A DNA stretch of 64,000 nt from CAMLFJ01 sp035524955 (GTDB lineage Bacteria; Methylomirabilota; Methylomirabilia; Rokubacteriales; CSP1-6), in the NCBI GenBank assembly GCA_035524955.1, contig DATLFG010000105.1, positions 62,001-126,000 of the forward strand, in the 5' to 3' direction. The notes beneath the pieces were generated by a model, which had not been told where the DNA came from, did no database searches, and worked only from the letters and a program-made list of their open reading frames with translations. Both the position numbers and the translations under genes were made by a program. This document shows, in pieces, positions 23,998 through 32,016 of this stretch (positions are counted from its first letter, which is position 1; each line of letters starts with the position of its first letter).

Positions 23998-25046
23998 CGC
24001 CCTTCTCCCCGCAGGGCGAGCAGCGCGAGGGCCGCCTCCACCGCTGCCGCCGGCACCCGGCCGGCCATGGTGCCGTCGGGGCTCTGCAGCCCGCGACCGC
24101 GCGACCCGTAGGGGCCGTTGCGCTCCGCGCGCGTCGGCCCGAAGAGCCCCAGACTCGGCGTCCCGAGGGCCGCGGCGAGATGGAGCGGGCCGGTGTCGTT
24201 GGCGACCATGAGGGCGGAGCGCTTCAACAGGGCCGCCAGCTCGTGCAGGTCCGTGGGTGGGGCCAGGATCACGCGCACGCTCGACCCGTCGCGGATCTGC
24301 CGCGCCATGTGGGCCTCGTCCGGGCCCCACAGCACCAGGATCCGCACGTCGGGCTCCTGGGCGAGCCGGTCCACCAGGCGCCGGAAGTGCGCGACCGGCC
24401 ACTGCTTGCTGACGCGGCCGGCGCCGGGATTCACCGCCACCAGCAGGTCGCGGCTCTTCACCCCCTGCTCGCCCAGGAAGTCGTCCATGCGCAGCAACGC
24501 GCGCGCGGGAAGCGGCACGTGGAACTCGACGGGTCCCGGCGCGACACCGAGGGGGCCGAGCAGGGCCAGGTTCTGGTCCACCACGTGTACCGCGGTCGCG
24601 GGCGGCCGCACGCGCCGGTTGGTGAACAGGCAGTTCAGGCCCTCGCGGCAGTGATCGGCGGTGAAGCCGATGCGCAGCGGCGCGCCGGTGTAGGCGGTGA
24701 GCAGCCCGCTCTTGATGAGGCCCTGCAGATCGAGGGCGACGTCGAAGCGGGCGGCGCGGATACGGCCTCGCAGGCGGCCCACCTTGCCCAGGACCTCGCG
24801 GACTCCGGACGGACGCCGGACGAGCCGCCGCCAGAGTCGCGTGTCCACCGGGACCACCGTGTCGAGGTCCGGATGGTCTTTGAGCAGGGCGTACTCGCGC
24901 GCCTCCACGATCCACGCGAGGTGGATGCCGGGTCGGGCGCGCCGGAGCGCCCGCGCCACCGGGATCGCGTGGATCACGTCGCCGAGGGACGACAGCTTGA
25001 CGATGGCGATTTTCGTGGTCAGATGCTCGGGTTTCACGGCGGACAC
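23994..25046 (-). CDS. waaC: ADP-heptose:LPS heptosyltransferase I-like (GT9)
   Basis: A 350-residue GT9 protein. It has KIAIVKLSSLGDVIHAIPVA at the N-terminus, typical of WaaC, and a C-terminal nucleotide-binding site with NPGAGRVSKQWP and NDTGPLHLAAALGTPSLGLF. It should add the first heptose to Kdo of lipid A at the inner face of the inner membrane. The GTG at 25046 lies in the flank of a family A repeat, and a GTG four codons later could serve instead. A second GT9 gene (33089-34084) looks like waaF. Confidence 0.9.
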   Translation of the reverse strand: MSAVKPEHLTTKIAIVKLSSLGDVIHAIPVARALRRARPGIHLAWIVEAREYALLKDHPDLDTVVPVDTRLWRRLVRRPSGVREVLGKVGRLRGRIRAARFDVALDLQGLIKSGLLTAYTGAPLRIGFTADHCREGLNCLFTNRRVRPPATAVHVVDQNLALLGPLGVAPGPVEFHVPLPARALLRMDDFLGEQGVKSRDLLVAVNPGAGRVSKQWPVAHFRRLVDRLAQEPDVRILVLWGPDEAHMARQIRDGSSVRVILAPPTDLHELAALLKRSALMVANDTGPLHLAAALGTPSLGLFGPTRAERNGPYGSRGRGLQSPDGTMAGRVPAAAVEAALALLALRGEGR

Positions 25047-25056
25047 TCGCTCAAGT

Positions 25057-25118
25057 CTTCAGGCTCTGTCTTATGCGGGGGCCCAGAAATGGCCCCCGCA
25101 CTCCCCGGTCGGCGGACA
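25057..25118. repeat. palindromic element family A, copy between hldC and waaC
   Basis: The core runs from CTTCAGGCTCTGTCTTA into the 27-base hairpin (25074-25100, loop CAGAAAT) and CTCCCCGGTCGGCGGACA. A second, degenerate copy of the right half follows (25135-25160), and similarity to the 22.1-kb copy continues almost to the hldC stop at 25210. The rest of the 163-base gap holds nothing else recognisable. Confidence 0.85.
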
Positions 25119-25209
25119 ACCGAACAGCGGCCCCCCGCACTCCCCCAACCGCCGACAACCGTGGTCGTGCTGCCGTTTTCTCCGCTGCGGACGCTCGGCG
25201 TGCTGTGGG

Positions 25210-25698
25210 TCATCGGGCGGTCTGGCCGAAGCGGGTGAGGATGGTGGTGATGAGGTCCCTGGTGGAGTGGGTCTTGGGATCCCCCGCGATGGCGACCGTC
25301 GCGCCCACCGCCTCCGCCGCCCCGCGCTCGGGCACGCTCTGTTCGGTGTAGTCGGTGCCCTTGGCGTGGACGTCGGGGCGCAGCCGCGCGATCAGCGCGT
25401 CGGCGCTGTCTTCCTCGAAGACGACCACCGCGTCCACCCCGCTCACCGCGGCGATCAGCTCCGCGCGCTCCGCGGCGGGCATCACCGGGCGGCCCGGGCC
25501 CTTGAGCCGCCGCACCGAGGCGTCGGAGTTGAGGCCGACCACGAGCGCGTCCCCCAGCGCGCGGGCGGCCTGGAGATAGCGGACGTGCCCCACGTGAAGG
25601 AGATCGAAGCAGCCGTTGGCGAGCACCAGCCGCTTGCCCGCCGCGCGCCAGCCGGACGCGAGCCGGCCCGCCTCGTCAACGCTGAGGACGGCGGCCAT
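25210..25698 (-). CDS. hldC: D-glycero-beta-D-manno-heptose 1-phosphate adenylyltransferase
   Basis: A 162-residue nucleotidyltransferase (RfaE domain II) that makes ADP-heptose from heptose 1-phosphate. It has NGCFDLLHVGHVRYLQAAR (with the HxGH motif) at about 29-47, a GLNSD segment, and KGTDYTEQSVPE near the end. In E. coli this domain is fused to the kinase as HldE; here it is separate and its gene overlaps the end of hldA by 23 bases. Confidence 0.94.
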   Translation of the reverse strand: MAAVLSVDEAGRLASGWRAAGKRLVLANGCFDLLHVGHVRYLQAARALGDALVVGLNSDASVRRLKGPGRPVMPAAERAELIAAVSGVDAVVVFEEDSADALIARLRPDVHAKGTDYTEQSVPERGAAEAVGATVAIAGDPKTHSTRDLITTILTRFGQTAR

Positions 25699-26692
25699 CG
25701 CTCGCCAGCGCGGCCAGCAGCTCGGGCACGGTCACCGTCGCGGTGCCCCGCTTCATGACCACGACGCCTCCCGCCACGTTGGCCAGCCACGCGGCTTCGC
25801 CGGCCGCGGCCCGGGCCGCGAGGCCCACCGTGAAGGTGCTGATCACCGTGTCCCCCGCTCCCGTGACGTCCGCGATCTCGTCGCTGCCGTGGATCGGCAT
25901 GAACGTGACCGGCCCTTCGCGCTCGAAGAGCGCCATGCCGCGGCTGCCGCGGGTGACGAGCAGCAGCCGCGCGTCGAGCCGCTCGAGCACCGCGCGCCCG
26001 GCCTTCTCGATGGACGGCTCGTCGCCCAGCTCGCCGCCGGTGAGCGCTTCCACCTCCGGCTCGTTGGGCGTGGCCGCGGTGGCGCCCTTGAAGCGGGGCA
26101 GGTCGTACCGGCTGTCCACCGTCACCGGCACCTGCCGCGCGCGCCCCAGCTCGAGCATCGTCTCGTAGACCCGTGGCGTCACGGTACCGTAGCCGTAGTC
26201 CGAGACGAGGAAGCCATCGGCGGTGGCGCCCACCGCCTGCAGCCGCTCGATCAGCCGCGCCTCCGCCGGGCCGCTGATGCCGCCTTCCGGCTCGCGGTCC
26301 AGCCGGACCACCTGCTGCCGGGTGGATTCGTAGCCACCCGCCATGACGCGAGTCTTCACCGGGGTGGGCCGTCCCGGCTCGCGGGAGATGCCGTCCGTGC
26401 TCATCCCCGCCTGGTGGAAGAGGGTGTGCACCTCGGCGCCCGCGCCATCCTGGCCGAGCAGGCCCACCGGCAGGACGGTGGCGCCGAGGGCGTGCACGTT
26501 GTGGGCCGCGTTGGCCGCGCCGCCCAGCCGCACCTCGCGGTCGGTGAAGCGCAGGATCAGCACCGGCGCCTCGCGCGAGATCCGCGCGGGCTTGCCGTAG
26601 AGGTACTCGTCGGCGATCAGGTCGCCGACCACCACGATGCGCCTGCCGGAGAAGCGCGCGACCGCGGCCGTGAGCCGCTGCACGGGGAACAC
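25676..26692 (-). CDS. hldA: D-glycero-beta-D-manno-heptose-7-phosphate kinase
   Basis: A 338-residue PfkB-family kinase (RfaE domain I). Features are GGAANAAHNVHALGA, the substrate-binding GRPTPVKTRVMAGG and the catalytic DVTGAGDTVIS with its Asp base. It phosphorylates heptose 7-phosphate at C1, giving the substrate of GmhB. The GTG at 26692, one base after the gmhB stop, is preferred; GTG at 26683 is possible. The gmhB-hldA-hldC order encodes three consecutive steps. GmhA and the epimerase HldD are not in the window. Confidence 0.93.
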   Translation of the reverse strand: MFPVQRLTAAVARFSGRRIVVVGDLIADEYLYGKPARISREAPVLILRFTDREVRLGGAANAAHNVHALGATVLPVGLLGQDGAGAEVHTLFHQAGMSTDGISREPGRPTPVKTRVMAGGYESTRQQVVRLDREPEGGISGPAEARLIERLQAVGATADGFLVSDYGYGTVTPRVYETMLELGRARQVPVTVDSRYDLPRFKGATAATPNEPEVEALTGGELGDEPSIEKAGRAVLERLDARLLLVTRGSRGMALFEREGPVTFMPIHGSDEIADVTGAGDTVISTFTVGLAARAAAGEAAWLANVAGGVVVMKRGTATVTVPELLAALASDGRRPQR

Positions 26693-26693
26693 G

Positions 26694-27299
26694 TCAGCGC
26701 CCCGCGGCCGCGAGGTGGGCGAGGGCCCAGTCCACCGCGTCGAGCAGATCCAGGGCCACGTGGTCCGGCTTGATCTCCGCGTCGGGTGGCCGGAGCTCCC
26801 ACTCCCCGCGCCCGTAGCCGGTGAGCACGAGCACGCCCGCGGCACCGACCGCCCGGCCCGCGGCCACGTCGGAGAGCTTGTCGCCCACCATCACGGAGGT
26901 CCGCAGGTCGAGGCCGAGCTCGACGGCCGCGCGCGTGAGGAGTCCCGGGCGCGGCTTGCGGCAATCGCACTCCGCCCGGTACGGCGGCTGGCCTTCTCGC
27001 GGGTGGTGCATGCAGACATAGAGGCCGTCGAGGCGCGCGCCGCCGGCCTCGAGCTCACCGACCATGCGGCGATTGGCCGCGTGCAGCGTCTCCTCGGAGA
27101 AGTACCCGCGGGCGACGCCCGCCTGGTTCGTCACCATCACCGCCGCGACCCCCGCCTGGTTGAGCCGCCGGACCGCCGCCGCGGCGCGCGGCAGCAGGCG
27201 AATCCGGCTCGGGTGGTTGACGTAGCCCACTTCCTCCGTGAGACAGCCATCTCGATCCATGAACACGGCGGGCCGCAGATGCCCAGCGTGACTCGACAT
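26694..27299 (-). CDS. gmhB: D-glycero-beta-D-manno-heptose 1,7-bisphosphate 7-phosphatase
   Basis: A 201-residue HAD-superfamily phosphatase. VFMDRDGC holds the nucleophile Asp15 and acid/base Asp17. VTNQAGVARG is motif II. The zinc loop has CMHHPREGQPPYRAECDC, and KPRPG is followed by VGDKLSD. It removes the 7-phosphate before adenylylation by HldC. The ATG at 27299 is needed to keep the strand before the nucleophile. A promoter lies so close that the transcript would begin only a few bases upstream. Confidence 0.94.
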   Translation of the reverse strand: MSSHAGHLRPAVFMDRDGCLTEEVGYVNHPSRIRLLPRAAAAVRRLNQAGVAAVMVTNQAGVARGYFSEETLHAANRRMVGELEAGGARLDGLYVCMHHPREGQPPYRAECDCRKPRPGLLTRAAVELGLDLRTSVMVGDKLSDVAAGRAVGAAGVLVLTGYGRGEWELRPPDAEIKPDHVALDLLDAVDWALAHLAAAGR

Positions 27300-27307
27300 T
27301 GAATCGC

Positions 27308-27336
27308 AGTGTAAGGCCGTGCCTCCGAATGATCAA
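27308..27336 (-). promoter_or_regulatory. promoter of gmhB, almost leaderless
   Basis: The minus strand has TTGATC (27336-27331), 17 bases, then TACACT (27313-27308). The ATG of gmhB is only eight bases beyond the -10 box, so a start at the usual distance would give an mRNA with little or no leader. No ribosome-binding string lies in range. Confidence 0.5.
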
Positions 27337-27382
27337 TGAAAATCGAGGGTTTGGACCCGGCCGCCGCCGGCCTGCGCCGGGA

Positions 27383-28483
27383 TCAGCGGCGGAGGAGGTC
27401 GTAGAGGGTGGTGAAGGCCCGGGCCTGGGCCGCATACGTGAACCGCTCCACCGAGGCGCGGGCGCCCGGGGCCCAGCCGCCCGGCGGCGCGTCACGCAGC
27501 ACGGCGAGTCCCTCGGCGACCGGCCCCGCTGCGGGCTGGGCGGCGACCCAGCCGTTCTCTCCGCGCCGCACGATCTCGGAGCCGCCCGCGCGCGCGCTGC
27601 TGAGCACCGGCACGCCGGAGGCCAGGGCCTCGAGATGCACGTTGCCGAAGGGCTCGTAACGCGCGGGCAGCGCGACCGCGTCGGCCGCAGCGTAGAAGCG
27701 CTCGACCTCCGGCTGCGGGCCGGTCCAGATCGCGCGGTCGCCGATGCCCAGGCGCGCGGCCAGGTCCTGATAGCGCGCCACGTCCCCCTTCCCGGTCACC
27801 ACCAGCCGGCTGCCCGGGTCCGCCACTCGCGCGAAGGCCTCGAGCAGCGGCCCCAGGCCCTTGCGCTCGAAGCCGGAGCCCACGAAGAGCACGGTCCACG
27901 CCTCGTCGGGAATGCCCAGCGCCGCCCGGGTGCGCCGGCGGTGGCGGCCGCGGTTATCGGGATGGAAGCGCTCGAGATCGACGCCGTTGTAGATGAGCGT
28001 CACCCGTCCCGGATCGGTGCCGTACCGGCGCTCGATCTCCTCCTTGCCCTGCCGCGAGATCGCGACCACGTGGCGCGCGGCGCGGAGCCGGAAGATCCGG
28101 CGCTCGAGGGTCAGGACGAGCCGGTGGTAGGGGTTGACACCCACGAGCTTCCGCCCCATCGCCTCCAGGTACCCGCGGTGGCAGCCCTCGCCCGCGCGGT
28201 AGAGATCCTGTCGCAGCGCGCGCTCGTGGCTCTGGACGAGGTCGTAGCCGTGACGCGCCGTCGCGGCCCGAGCCGCCACCGCGAACGAGAGCAGCCGGAG
28301 CGCGGATGGATGCCGGAGCGTCGGCACGCGACGCACCACGAGACCGGGCACCGCCGCCTGGCGCCGCGTGCTGATCAGCTCGACGTCGTGGCCGGCGTGG
28401 CGGAGCGCCCCGAGCAGGCCGGCGGTCGCGGTCTCGACGCCGCCGTGAAAGGACAACGGCCGGCAGATGAGGCCCAGGCGCAT
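27383..28483 (-). CDS. family 4 glycosyltransferase, WaaG-like (first of five)
   Basis: A 366-residue GT-B protein. The N-terminus MRLGLICRPLSFHGGVETAT holds the acceptor-side glycine loop. The C-terminal half has VLFVGSGFERKGL (WaaG-type) and ARYEPFGNVHLEALASG with the EX7E motif that binds the nucleotide sugar. It most resembles LPS core glucosyltransferase I (WaaG), but donor and linkage are unknown. The ATG at 28483 shares its A with the TGA of the upstream gene. An 84-base gap with a promoter separates it from gmhB. Confidence 0.85.
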   Translation of the reverse strand: MRLGLICRPLSFHGGVETATAGLLGALRHAGHDVELISTRRQAAVPGLVVRRVPTLRHPSALRLLSFAVAARAATARHGYDLVQSHERALRQDLYRAGEGCHRGYLEAMGRKLVGVNPYHRLVLTLERRIFRLRAARHVVAISRQGKEEIERRYGTDPGRVTLIYNGVDLERFHPDNRGRHRRRTRAALGIPDEAWTVLFVGSGFERKGLGPLLEAFARVADPGSRLVVTGKGDVARYQDLAARLGIGDRAIWTGPQPEVERFYAAADAVALPARYEPFGNVHLEALASGVPVLSSARAGGSEIVRRGENGWVAAQPAAGPVAEGLAVLRDAPPGGWAPGARASVERFTYAAQARAFTTLYDLLRR

Positions 28484-29616
28484 CAGCGCCCCATGCGACG
28501 CGCCCGCTCCACCAGGGGGAAGAGCGCGCGCCGGGCGGCCTCGAAGCTGTAGCGGTCCACCGCCCGCCGCCGGGCCGCCGCCCCCAGCGCGCGCGCCTCG
28601 TCGGGCCGGTCGAGCAGGCGCCCGATGGCCGAGGCGAGGCCGGCCACGTCGCCGGGCGCGACCAGCGCGCCGCAGCCCTCAAGGACTTCCGGGATCATGG
28701 ACACCCGTGTGGAGACGATCGGCCGGCCGAGGGCCATGGCGTCGAAGAGCTTCGCGGGCACCTGGCCGCGCGTGTCGCTGCTGTCGCGCTGCGGAACGAC
28801 GACCACGTCGGCGGCGGACAGGAAGCCGGGGACCTGCGCGATGGGGACCCGACCCACGAGGCGAATGCCGGGATGCCGGGCGCTCAGGGCGCGGCCGGTG
28901 TCCGAGGCGGGCTCCGTGCCGACCAGGGCCAAGGCCACGTCGGGCCGCGCGAGCCGGCCCACCGCGTCGGCCAGGTCCTCGACGCCTTTGTAGCCGCGGG
29001 GCGTGCCCAGGAACATGACGACGCGCTCCTTGTCCACGCCGAGGCGCTCGCGGGCGGGGCCCGGCTCGGCGCGACCGGGCGCCCAGCGGTCCGTGTCTCG
29101 CACGTGGGGGATCAAGACCCCGCCGAATCGCTGCTCGAGGTAGCGGGAGGCGACGGTCACACCATCGGCAACTCCTCTCAGCCGTTCCATCAGCCACGTC
29201 CAGGTAAGCCCCCGGGGATTCGAGATATTCAGAGCTCTCCCGATGACTCCCCAGAGACCGCCTCTTAGGAAGAATCCCGTCTCCCAGTCGTCGATGTCGA
29301 GGAGCAGCGGGCGGCGGCGGCCGAGGCGGACGAGATAGCCGACCCCGGCGCTGGTCAGCCTGGGCTTCGACGCGTAGATCAGATCGCCGTCGGCCAGCCG
29401 GACCAGGGCCGGCAGCCGGGCGGCGAAGCCCGGGAGCCGGCTGCCCGGGATCGAGCGGACCGGTATCGACTCGTCCGCCACGGGCTCCCAGACCGTCGGG
29501 CCGAAGCGAGGCCCGATGATCTCCACCGCCCCGATCGGCTCCAGCAGCCTGGCCAGCAGCCACGCACGCCCCATCGCGTTGTCCGAGACGTCGAAGCAGA
29601 GGACCGAGACCTTCAC
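28483..29616 (-). CDS. family 4 glycosyltransferase (second of five)
   Basis: A 377-residue GT-B protein with an acceptor half (1-180) and a donor half (190-370). It has VMFLGTPRGYKGVEDLADAV and DSSDTRGQVPAKLFDAMALG. The usual EX7E is altered: the first acid is Asp and the second lies in KLFDAMA, so donor handling may differ from its neighbours. The start is GTG at 29616, overlapping the upstream gene in GTGA. Probably a core or O-chain sugar transferase by context; nothing more can be said. Confidence 0.8.
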   Translation of the reverse strand: MKVSVLCFDVSDNAMGRAWLLARLLEPIGAVEIIGPRFGPTVWEPVADESIPVRSIPGSRLPGFAARLPALVRLADGDLIYASKPRLTSAGVGYLVRLGRRRPLLLDIDDWETGFFLRGGLWGVIGRALNISNPRGLTWTWLMERLRGVADGVTVASRYLEQRFGGVLIPHVRDTDRWAPGRAEPGPARERLGVDKERVVMFLGTPRGYKGVEDLADAVGRLARPDVALALVGTEPASDTGRALSARHPGIRLVGRVPIAQVPGFLSAADVVVVPQRDSSDTRGQVPAKLFDAMALGRPIVSTRVSMIPEVLEGCGALVAPGDVAGLASAIGRLLDRPDEARALGAAARRRAVDRYSFEAARRALFPLVERARRMGR

Positions 29617-30770
29617 GGGGCCGGTCGCGCCGAGCTGACCGCAAGCGAGCGATAGAGCTCGGTCAGGCGCTCGGCGAGCCGGGCGCCGGAGAAGCGCTCG
29701 CGCACGAGGTCGGCGCCGGCGGCGCCGAGCCGGGTCCGCAGTGGCGGGTCGCGCAGGAGGCGCTCGATGGCCGCCGCGAGCGGAACGGGCTCGCCGGCCG
29801 GAACCAGCAACCCGGTGACGCCGTCCTCGAGCACCTCGGGCGCCACGCCCACCCGGGTCGCGACGACGGGCACCGCGGAGGCCATGTACTCCCAGAGCAC
29901 GCGCGACATGCCGTCGGACTCCAGCGCGGAGTAGAGCGCCACGTCCAGCGCCGCCATCATATCGGGCAGGTTGTCCGCGAATCCCAGGAGGCCGACGCGG
30001 TCGGCGAGCCCGGCCGCCTGGACGAGCCCGCGCACGCGCTCGGCGAACGGCCCCTGCCCGATGAAGACCAGGCGGAACGGGAGGCCGGCGGCCGCGAGCC
30101 GGGCCGCCGCGGCCACGACGATCTCATGGCCCTTCATGACCCGGAAGCCTCCGACCAGGCCGATGAGCGGCACCCCCGGCGGGACCTCCAACAGGCTGCG
30201 CGCGTCCGGGCCCTGCGCCGGCCGCGCGTCCGGGCGGTAGCGCTCGGCGTCCACGCCGCCCGGCAGCGCCACGACCCGGTCGTCCGAGGAGAGCCCACCG
30301 GCGAGAAGCTGGCGGCGAATGGCGCCGGTGACCGTGACGACCAGATCGGTGGCGGAGCGGTAGAGCCAGCGGTTCAGGGCGTGCGGCCGGATGGGCTGCA
30401 CGATGTGGCGCGTCCGCACGAGGGCCGTACGGGGACTCGACATACGGTTGGCGAGCGCGGCCAGCCAGTGCTCCTTGCCGCGGTGGACGTGGAACACCCG
30501 CGTCTCCGGAAGCCACGCGACGAGCTGGCGCAGGTCGAGCGCGTCCCGCATCGGGGAGACGCCGCTCGCGAGATGAAGCGTCTCGAGACGCTCGATCCCC
30601 GCCTCCTTCGCGCCGCGTACGACGCGCACCGGGCTGCTCTTCTTGCAGACGAGCGTCACGTCGTGGCCCGTGCGCTCGAGCTCGACCACCGCCCGCGCGG
30701 CCCAGTACGCATCCGACGACCATCCCCGACACGACACGATATGCCTGATCGTCACGCGTGCGTCCGCCAT
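29613..30770 (-). CDS. family 4 glycosyltransferase (third of five)
   Basis: A 385-residue GT-B protein. FHVHRGKEHWLAALANRMSS and LVRTRHIVQPIRPHALNRWL in the N-terminal half match positions in the next two genes, so these three are probably tandem paralogues. The donor side has GLVGGFRVMKGHEIVVAAAA and ESDGMSRVLWEYMASAVPVV (EX7E-like). The ATG at 30770 is preferred; a GTG at 30788 would lie in the flank of a family A repeat. It follows the fourth gene across that repeat-filled gap. Confidence 0.82.
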   Translation of the reverse strand: MADARVTIRHIVSCRGWSSDAYWAARAVVELERTGHDVTLVCKKSSPVRVVRGAKEAGIERLETLHLASGVSPMRDALDLRQLVAWLPETRVFHVHRGKEHWLAALANRMSSPRTALVRTRHIVQPIRPHALNRWLYRSATDLVVTVTGAIRRQLLAGGLSSDDRVVALPGGVDAERYRPDARPAQGPDARSLLEVPPGVPLIGLVGGFRVMKGHEIVVAAAARLAAAGLPFRLVFIGQGPFAERVRGLVQAAGLADRVGLLGFADNLPDMMAALDVALYSALESDGMSRVLWEYMASAVPVVATRVGVAPEVLEDGVTGLLVPAGEPVPLAAAIERLLRDPPLRTRLGAAGADLVRERFSGARLAERLTELYRSLAVSSARPAP

Positions 30771-30798
30771 CCGCTCACGACCGCACACTCGTCTACAT

Positions 30799-30861
30799 CT
30801 TCAAGCTCTATTCTATGCGGGGGCCCCGAAATGGCCCCCGCACTCCCCCAGGCCGCGGACA
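30799..30861. repeat. palindromic element family A, intergenic copy
   Basis: A complete 63-base core, from CTTCAAGCTCTATTCTA through the 27-base hairpin (30816-30842, loop CCGAAAT) to CTCCCCCAGGCCGCGGACA. It lies between two glycosyltransferase genes, 12 bases from the stop codon of the upstream one (30874). Confidence 0.88.
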
Positions 30862-30873
30862 TCCCGCCGGGCC

Positions 30874-32016
30874 TCATCGCGTCTCCCTCGCCGTCCGCAG
30901 CCGAACCGCGCTCTCGTACACCGCCTCCACACGCTCGGCGTGTGCGTCGGAGCTGTATAGGGCCCGCGCGCGCTCTCTCCCGGCTCGACCCATCGCGGCC
31001 GCCCGCCCGGGCTCCGCGATCAGCGCGCGGAGGGCCGCCGCGACCGATTCGGGCTGATCGTCGTCCACCAGCAGCCCGGTGACGCCGTGGAGCACGGTCT
31101 CGGGGAGCGCGCCGACTCGTCGGCCGACCACCGGCCGGCCGGCCGCCATCGCTTCCAGCGCGGCGCGACAGGACTCGTCGGAGCCGGCGCCCATCAGCAC
31201 GAACGCGTCGAGCGCCTGCAGCACGCCGGGCAGATCCGCGTCGCGATAGCCGGTGAACAGTACCTCGCGCGCGAGCCCGAGCTCGGCGACGAGAGCCTCG
31301 AGACGGCCCCGCGCCTCGCCCTTGCCGACGAGGAGGAGCCGCGCTCCCGGATGGTCCGCGAGCACCAGGCGGAAGCCGCGGATCAGCAGCTCATGGCCGC
31401 GGCGCGCCGCGAGGCGGGCCACGCAGCCCAGCACCGGCGCCTCGCCGAGATCGAACTCCTTGCGGATGGCGGCGCCGCCGTCGCCGGTCTCGAAGCGGCC
31501 CACATCCACCACGCCCTCCGCCCGCGCCAGACGGCCGGCGGGGATGCCCGCCCGGCGGCCCCGCTCCTCGATCTCCCGGCTCACCGCGATCAGCGCGTCG
31601 GTGCGCCGGTAGAGCGCGGTGGAGGGCCAGGCGAGCCGCACCGCGCGGGAGTTGTGGAAGGTGCGGACGAGCGCGGCCGGGCCGCGGCCCCGCGCGAGCC
31701 AGGCCACCCAGTGATCGTGGGAGTGGTGCGCGTGGATCACGTCCACGCCCTCGGCCCGCACGGTCGCGCGCGCGCGGTGAAGATCCGCCACCATGTGGAG
31801 CGGGTTGCCGCGAGCCTCGAGCGAGAGCCCGCCGAGCGGCTCGAGGCCGGCCTCGCGCGCCTTCTGTTCGAAGCGGTCGCCCGGGATGAGTCCGAGCAGG
31901 ACACGATGCCCGCGCGCCCGCAGCCCGGTGAGCAGGCGGATCACCGGCTCGGCGCTGCCCGTCCACCAGCGATTGGCCACGAGGTGCAGCACGGTGAGCG
32001 GCCCGCTCGCGCTCAT
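30874..32016 (-). CDS. family 4 glycosyltransferase (fourth of five)
   Basis: A 380-residue GT-B protein starting MSASGPLTVLHLVANRWWTG. It shares IHAHHSHDHWVAWLARGRGP and LVRTFHNSRAVRL with the neighbouring transferases. The donor half has VLGCVARLAARRGHELLIRG and GSDESCRAALEAMAAGRPVV, an EX7E-type site. The ATG at 32016 overlaps the upstream stop (ATGA). Acceptor and donor are unknown; its place between heptose and Kdo/lipid A genes points to LPS core assembly. Confidence 0.84.
   Translation of the reverse strand: MSASGPLTVLHLVANRWWTGSAEPVIRLLTGLRARGHRVLLGLIPGDRFEQKAREAGLEPLGGLSLEARGNPLHMVADLHRARATVRAEGVDVIHAHHSHDHWVAWLARGRGPAALVRTFHNSRAVRLAWPSTALYRRTDALIAVSREIEERGRRAGIPAGRLARAEGVVDVGRFETGDGGAAIRKEFDLGEAPVLGCVARLAARRGHELLIRGFRLVLADHPGARLLLVGKGEARGRLEALVAELGLAREVLFTGYRDADLPGVLQALDAFVLMGAGSDESCRAALEAMAAGRPVVGRRVGALPETVLHGVTGLLVDDDQPESVAAALRALIAEPGRAAAMGRAGRERARALYSSDAHAERVEAVYESAVRLRTARETR

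Noticed and set aside
22076..25209. CRISPR-like array from the repeated CACTCCCCCAGG units
   Set aside because: The units are few, degenerate, unevenly spaced and contain a hairpin element also found elsewhere; there are no regular spacers or cas genes.
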